Assembly (NCBI RefSeq): GCF_000259275.1
Contig: NC_017735.1
Span: forward strand, 310,001 to 374,000
Direction: 5' to 3'
From: Helicobacter cetorum MIT 99-5656
GTDB lineage: Bacteria; Campylobacterota; Campylobacteria; Campylobacterales; Helicobacteraceae
DNA length: 64,000 nt
In this document: piece after piece, positions 59,472 to 64,000 of the stretch
How positions within the stretch are numbered: position 1 is the first letter of the stretch
Layout: every line of letters begins with the position of its first letter
Made by a program: the position numbers and the translations under genes
The notes under the pieces: model-generated
The model's database searches: none
Seen by the model: the letters and a program-made list of their open reading frames with translations, nothing else
What the model was told of the DNA's origin: nothing

Positions 59472-62400
59472 ATGAATGGAAAGTGTTTTTTGACCAATAT
59501 CAGTATTAATAAAAAGCGATTCGTAAGCGCTTTGGCAATTAGCTTAGCTAGTTTTTTACATGCTGAAGTTAAGAATATGGATAGCACCATTATCAAAGAC
59601 CAATGGGAATGGCGTTATGACTCAGGCGATGTAGCATGGTATATCCAAGCTAGATGGGGCAGGGGGAATGGCATTAACTACAACAATCAAACAGACAATA
59701 ACACCTATCGTCTTTCAGGTTTTAGGAATTATATCGGCGGACCCATAAAAATCGATGCACCACAAACCAAGTTTGAGTTGGGTGGCTATGATGGAAATTC
59801 TTTTACTAGCGTCAATTGGTCTACTACCAATATTAACTTTAAAGCCAAAGAAATTTCTATTAACAATTTTTTAGAAATCAATAACCGTATAGGCACAGGT
59901 TTGGCTAAAGCCCCTTATAGAACCAATGTAAATTTGGAAGCAGACTATATCACCAACAATTCCAATGGCATTATCTATCTCTATGATGGCTCAAGCTTAA
60001 CCTTATCGTCTAAAGATGGTAAAGGAAAAGTAGACTTTAAAAATGGTGAAGTCTATATGGGCAAGTTGCAATATCCTACCGCTTACTCCACTCGTGCCAC
60101 AATGAGTTTGGATGCAAGTAAGGTTAAAGAATTGCATATCAACACTTTGCGTGTGGGTGATCAAAATGCTACACAAGCTACCATTAAGGGTTCTCAAGCA
60201 GATTATAAGGATGCTCAAAATAGTTCAAGTTACAAATCAGCCAATTCTGTGCGCAATTTATTTTTATGGCAAGATGCAACCTTGAATTTTAGCGGTAGCA
60301 CAATACATATTGCTAATCTCAATACACGTTCAGATGGTAATCTACGCTATTTCCAAGCTAATGTGATTGCTGATGCAAAGGACATTAGTTTTGATAAGGT
60401 TAATCTTAAAAATAGTATGTATGGACGTGCAATCTACATTGAAAACAGAAAAGAGAACGGTAATATCACATTAAATGGTAGTCTCGCATTAGATGGTAGA
60501 GTGGGAGGCGATGGATACTCAGATGCCAAGCCACTATTCCACTTTAGAGCTAAAGGTAAAACAACCTTTGAACAAGATATCGCTCTTGGAGCTTATGCCA
60601 CTCTTAGGGTAGATGGAGGTAGTTTTGAAGCCAAAAAGAGTATTGATGCTAGCCGTGGAAGCAATGGTTCAAATGCAACTTCTTTATATTTTCGTTGGAT
60701 AAATGGGGAAACAAAAATCCATAAATTAATTACCTCTGCTACGAATATTATGGGAAAGACTTTCAATATTGGAGAACTGTCCGTTAAAGTTGGTCATTCT
60801 GGAAGTGCTAATGGGTACTACACGCATTTTCATAACAATATAGGCATCTCGCACATCGGCATTGTGCGTTTAGAAAAAGGCACTAGTTCGTATTATCAAG
60901 GCGGTGTGCTTTTTAATGGTGGCACCAAACTTACCATTGATGAACTTTATCATCAACCTTGGAATTTCTTTGACGCTAGAAAAGTCAACGAAACAGAAAT
61001 CACCAAACGACTGGTTTTTGCATCTCCTGGCGGGCAAGGGTTAATATTTAATAACTTAACTTTAGGTAAAAATGCAACCATGGAATATGGTAAAGATTTG
61101 TCCTTAAGCATTGCTGGTAATTTCACTAACAATCAAGGTGCAATGGTTATTAACACCCAAGACAATCATTTTGCCACACTTGCTGTAGGCGGTAATGCAA
61201 CTATGAAATTTAACAACCTTGTTAACCCAGATACTGGCTTTTATAAACCCATTATTAAAATTAATAGTGCTCAAACTTTGACCAAAAATAAAGACCATGT
61301 TATTCTAACGGCAAAACACATTGATTATGTAAGTGTGAGTCAAAATGCTAATACCACTATAACTTACACCAATAACAGTCACAATCACCAAGCCTTCAAA
61401 GACCGTTTGGCACTTTATAATAGCAATGACCGCATGGATATCTGTGTGATTAGAGGGGATAATCATACGATTGATGATATTAAATCTTGTGGAAGGGCTA
61501 TTGGTGATTCACAAATGCAAACTACCCCTGAAGATTATAAATATCTTGCCGGTAAAGCATGGCGGTATAATGCAGTAGTAAAAACAGCAGATTCAACACG
61601 TATAGCTGTGAACATAAAAAATAGCGGTCATCAGCCGGAGCGTTGCACTAGCACTGATGCCAATGTTAATACACCTGCTACAAGTAAGTGTAAAAATAAT
61701 CTAAAAGCTGAAGAAAGCCACACTACTAACCTTCCTGTAGTTGGCAATAAGGGTGTGGTTGTAGCCCATTCTCGCTACGCCCTAACCCCAAATCTCATCG
61801 CCATCAACAAGCATAACTTCGGCACTATTGAAAGCGTGTTTGAATTAGCTAATCGTTCTGATGCTATCAATGTTATCAATGCTACTTCAGGCACACAGGG
61901 AAGAGATTTATTACAAACTTTATTGATTGATTCTCATAATGCTGGTTATGCGCGTCAAATGATTGATGCAACTAGCACAGGTGAAATCACTAAGCAGTTG
62001 AATGTTGCCACTGAGACTTTAAATAATATAGCTAGTTTAGAGCATAAGACTAATAGTTTACAAACTTTAAGCTTAAGCAATAAAATGGTAGTAAACACTC
62101 GCTTAGTCAATCTTTCTAGAAAGCACACTAACAATATTGATTCGTTTGCTAAACGCTTACAAGCTTTACAAGACAAGAGATTTGCTTCAGTGGGGACTAT
62201 GGCAGAAGTGTTGTATCAATTTGCCCCTAAGTATGAAAAACCTGCTAATGTTTGGGCTAATGCCATTGGGGGAGCTAGTTTGAGTAATGGAGGTAACACT
62301 TCTTTATATGGCACAAGTGCTGGAATGGATACTTATATTGAAGGGGAAAATGTAGAAGCTATTGTTGGTGGTTTTGGAAGCTATGGCTATAGCTCATTCA

Positions 62401-63053
62401 ATAACCAAGCAAGCAATCTTAACTCTGGAGCTAATAACACCAACTTTGGTTTGTATTCTCGTGTGTTTGCTAATAAACATGAATTTGATTTTGAAGCTCA
62501 AGGAGCTGTAGGAAGCAATAATGAAAACTTAATGTTTAAAGGGGCTTTATTACAAGGTCTTAATCAAGGCTATAGTTACTTAGCTTATAGCGCTATGGCT
62601 AATGCTAATTATGGCTATGACTTTGCTTTCTTAAACAATGCTTTAGTGTTTAAACCTAGTGTAGGTGTAAGCTATAATCATTTAGGTTCTACTAACATGA
62701 AAAGCAATAGCAATCAAGTGGCTTTGAGTAATGGTGCAAGTAGCCGTCATCTATTGAGTGCAAATGCTAATGTAGAAGCCCGCTATTATTATGGAGACAC
62801 TTCATTCTTCTATATGAATGCTGGAATTTTACAAGAATTGGCTAACTTTGGATTCAATAACGCTATGGCTTTAAATAGCTTTAAAGTGAACGCTACTCAC
62901 AATCCTTTAAATACCCATGCTAGAGTGATGATAGGTGGGGAATTGCAATTAGCTAAAGAAGTGTATTTGAATTTGGGTGTGATTTATGCTCATAATCTCA
63001 ACACTATGATAGGTAATATCGCTTCAAATTTAGGGATGAGATATAGTTTCTAA
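59472..63053 (+). CDS. VacA-like autotransporter lacking the pore-forming N-terminus
   Basis: Type V autotransporter of 1193 residues (H. pylori VacA is about 1290). Signal peptide 1-31 (KKRFVSALAISLASFLHAEV). The passenger is collinear with VacA: YRLSGFRNYIGGPIKIDAP, INNFLEINNRIGTGL, VYMGKLQYPTAYS, LRVGDQNATQA, YTHFHNNIG, PWNFFDARKV, LIFNNLTLGKNATMEY and DRLALYNSNDRMDICVI. The Cys pair near 658 and 672 matches VacA. From LIAINKHNFGTIESVFELAN to the end the match is very close, with a barrel from about 925 (NVWANAIGGASLSNGG) to SNLGMRYSF. Missing is the hydrophobic GxxxG-rich first 80-90 residues of mature VacA needed for channels; the chain begins at EVKNMDSTIIKDQWEWRYDS. Binding or another non-pore role is likely but unproven. 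Confidence 0.9.
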   Translation: MNGKCFLTNISINKKRFVSALAISLASFLHAEVKNMDSTIIKDQWEWRYDSGDVAWYIQARWGRGNGINYNNQTDNNTYRLSGFRNYIGGPIKIDAPQTKFELGGYDGNSFTSVNWSTTNINFKAKEISINNFLEINNRIGTGLAKAPYRTNVNLEADYITNNSNGIIYLYDGSSLTLSSKDGKGKVDFKNGEVYMGKLQYPTAYSTRATMSLDASKVKELHINTLRVGDQNATQATIKGSQADYKDAQNSSSYKSANSVRNLFLWQDATLNFSGSTIHIANLNTRSDGNLRYFQANVIADAKDISFDKVNLKNSMYGRAIYIENRKENGNITLNGSLALDGRVGGDGYSDAKPLFHFRAKGKTTFEQDIALGAYATLRVDGGSFEAKKSIDASRGSNGSNATSLYFRWINGETKIHKLITSATNIMGKTFNIGELSVKVGHSGSANGYYTHFHNNIGISHIGIVRLEKGTSSYYQGGVLFNGGTKLTIDELYHQPWNFFDARKVNETEITKRLVFASPGGQGLIFNNLTLGKNATMEYGKDLSLSIAGNFTNNQGAMVINTQDNHFATLAVGGNATMKFNNLVNPDTGFYKPIIKINSAQTLTKNKDHVILTAKHIDYVSVSQNANTTITYTNNSHNHQAFKDRLALYNSNDRMDICVIRGDNHTIDDIKSCGRAIGDSQMQTTPEDYKYLAGKAWRYNAVVKTADSTRIAVNIKNSGHQPERCTSTDANVNTPATSKCKNNLKAEESHTTNLPVVGNKGVVVAHSRYALTPNLIAINKHNFGTIESVFELANRSDAINVINATSGTQGRDLLQTLLIDSHNAGYARQMIDATSTGEITKQLNVATETLNNIASLEHKTNSLQTLSLSNKMVVNTRLVNLSRKHTNNIDSFAKRLQALQDKRFASVGTMAEVLYQFAPKYEKPANVWANAIGGASLSNGGNTSLYGTSAGMDTYIEGENVEAIVGGFGSYGYSSFNNQASNLNSGANNTNFGLYSRVFANKHEFDFEAQGAVGSNNENLMFKGALLQGLNQGYSYLAYSAMANANYGYDFAFLNNALVFKPSVGVSYNHLGSTNMKSNSNQVALSNGASSRHLLSANANVEARYYYGDTSFFYMNAGILQELANFGFNNAMALNSFKVNATHNPLNTHARVMIGGELQLAKEVYLNLGVIYAHNLNTMIGNIASNLGMRYSF

Positions 63054-63198
63054 ATCTTTTACATTCCAACAATGGAGGGGGATATCATTATCAAATTTAA
63101 AAAGTATCATTTTAGATTTAGGAATGAAATAGAGTTTTTAAGTCTTTAAGTAAAGTATCACTTCAAATTTAGAAATGAGATAGGGTTTTTGAGTCGGT
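63017..63198 (+). repeat. Degenerate repeats of the 3' end of the VacA-like gene
   Basis: The last 37 bp of the gene plus 6 bp beyond its stop (63017-63059) recur twice downstream, at 63105-63147 and 63156-63198. Each copy starts TATC, keeps ATTTAG..ATGA.ATA and ends in a T-rich run with a TAA/TGA-like triplet, so all derive from the sequence coding for SNLGMRYSF-stop. A shorter trace lies near 63087-63100. Copies differ from each other at roughly a fifth to a quarter of positions. Confidence 0.75.
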
Positions 63199-63577
63199 GA
63201 GATTAGAGTCTTGGAGTAAGGTGTTATTCCAAGACTTTTAGCAGACTTAGTTTTTAAGAGAAATTTGTGTTTTTTGCATGGGGTTTTATTCACATGCTCT
63301 GTGAATCTATAGCACACACACCACAAGCTTGTTGGCATGCCAAATGGCTTCTAAGGAGCAAAAGTTAATGTATACTCCACAAGACACTACAGCATATGAA
63401 GGACTTTTTCAAGCTTTTAATTTTTACACACTTAAGATGTATTTTTTAAAAAATATATAAGATATATTTGCTGTCTCTAAAATCTTTTGGTAGTATCAAA
63501 GACAATCATTTGTTATATTCTAATATTTTTGTTAAGTATCAACACAAATGAACATCTTTTTTAGGAGTAGCTATAAA
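63054..63577. other. 524-bp gap between tandem VacA-like genes
   Basis: No intact gene. The left 145 bp holds the degenerate 3'-end copies. The rest is AT-rich; TTAGGAG (63561-63567) before the next ATG is its ribosome binding site. I find no convincing terminator and no clear TATAAT for the second gene. Confidence 0.6.
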
Positions 63578-64000
63578 ATGCAAACAACGTCGTTATTGTC
63601 AATCGGAAAAAGGTATTCCATGGTTGCTTTAGCACTCATAGGGATACTGGATGCTAGGACTTGGAACATGGATAGCACTATGCTTCAAGGGCAATGGGAA
63701 ACCAGGTATGATTGGGGGAATGCAAGCAACTATATTGTTGGTAGAAACGGAAATAAAATCACTTATCAAGGTTCATGGTGGGATACTTATAATACCTATC
63801 GTTTATCAGGTTTTAGAAATTATGTGGGCGATATGGATATCTATTCTCCCACATCAAACTTTCAGTTAGGTGGCTATAATGGAAACTCTTTTACGAATTA
63901 TGGAAGAACGAGTAATGTTAAAATTGCTGGCAACCAAATCGCCATTAACAATTTCTTAGAAATTAACAATCGTATTGGTTCAGGGCTTGGCTCTAAGCCC
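63578..64000 (+). CDS. Second VacA-like autotransporter, 5' part (runs off window)
   Basis: 141 codons open to the window edge from the ATG at 63578. The signal MQTTSLLSIGKRYSMVALAL then IGILDA is followed by RTWNMDSTMLQGQWETRYDW, TYRLSGFRNYVGDMDIYSP, LGGYNGNSFTN and AINNFLEINNRIGSGLGSKP. It is clearly a paralogue of the gene upstream (NMDST..., QWE.RYD, YRLSGFRNY, INNFLEINNRIG.GL). Like it, it starts directly with the post-pore part of VacA, so the missing N-terminus is shared by both. Rest of passenger and barrel not visible. Confidence 0.85.
   Translation, partial: MQTTSLLSIGKRYSMVALALIGILDARTWNMDSTMLQGQWETRYDWGNASNYIVGRNGNKITYQGSWWDTYNTYRLSGFRNYVGDMDIYSPTSNFQLGGYNGNSFTNYGRTSNVKIAGNQIAINNFLEINNRIGSGLGSKP

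Overview
The window is AT-rich chromosomal DNA from a gastric Helicobacter. Most proteins are close homologues of H. pylori proteins and gene order follows the H. pylori chromosome. Two H. pylori-like blocks are joined here: gyrB to the potassium channel gene (about 1-11.5 kb), then the RRM protein to ruvC (about 11.7-59.3 kb). The proteins diverge more from H. pylori than I would expect for a strain of that species. Together with the accessory genes, this suggests a sister species such as H. cetorum or a relative. The species call is inference.

Layout. 1-11.5 kb: gyrB (partial), dnaN, pldA, two NSS-family sodium symporters (one frameshifted), ybgC and a DUF493 gene, murD, mraY, an HpaA-like lipoprotein, rpmB and a K+ channel. 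11.7-26.6 kb: RRM protein, atpB, guaB, gatA, coaE, speE, a lipoprotein, der, hup, tRNA-Arg(CCT), two lipoproteins resembling FlgP and its partner, a FadL porin, pseB and coaBC. 26.6-32.0 kb is an accessory island: a decayed IS256-family element with its inverted repeats and target duplication still visible, then a leftward operon neuB-neuC-neuA-GT42 sialyltransferase. 32-36.8 kb: thiE, thiD, thiM, a HARE-HTH/nuclease-like gene and an ABC-F ATPase. 36.9-40.8 kb is a second accessory spot: a 42-codon MBOAT acyltransferase remnant, an IS200/IS605-family element with a frameshifted tnpB, and a multiply broken AIPR-type phage-resistance gene. 40.8-44.4 kb: the ADP-heptose genes gmhA, hldE, hldD and gmhB. 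44.3-50.4 kb: a DsbD-like membrane protein, coaX, two envelope proteins, dut, greA, lpxB, a coiled-coil protein and hypA. 50.4-59.3 kb: flgE behind a sigma-54 promoter, yjdM, kapA, katA, a frameshifted frpB-type receptor and ruvC. 59.4-64 kb: two tandem VacA-like autotransporter genes, the second cut by the window end.

The most interesting system is the sialic acid operon. NeuC, NeuB and NeuA should make CMP-Neu5Ac from UDP-GlcNAc, and a Cst-II-like GT42 enzyme should add it to surface glycan. The only ATG with a good ribosome binding site for neuC reads through a run of 12 G and stops right after it. A run of 11 would put it in frame with NeuC. This looks like a phase-variable on/off switch for surface sialylation, caught in the off state. 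The sialyltransferase also carries nine perfect KELERQ repeats between its catalytic domain and a basic C-terminal tail, a layout like that of the repeat-bearing H. pylori fucosyltransferases.

The second notable system is the tandem VacA-like pair. The first protein is collinear with VacA through the passenger and the beta-barrel. Both lack the hydrophobic, pore-forming N-terminus of mature VacA. Between the genes lie two further degenerate copies of the 3' end of the first gene, which look like scars of gene copy-number change.
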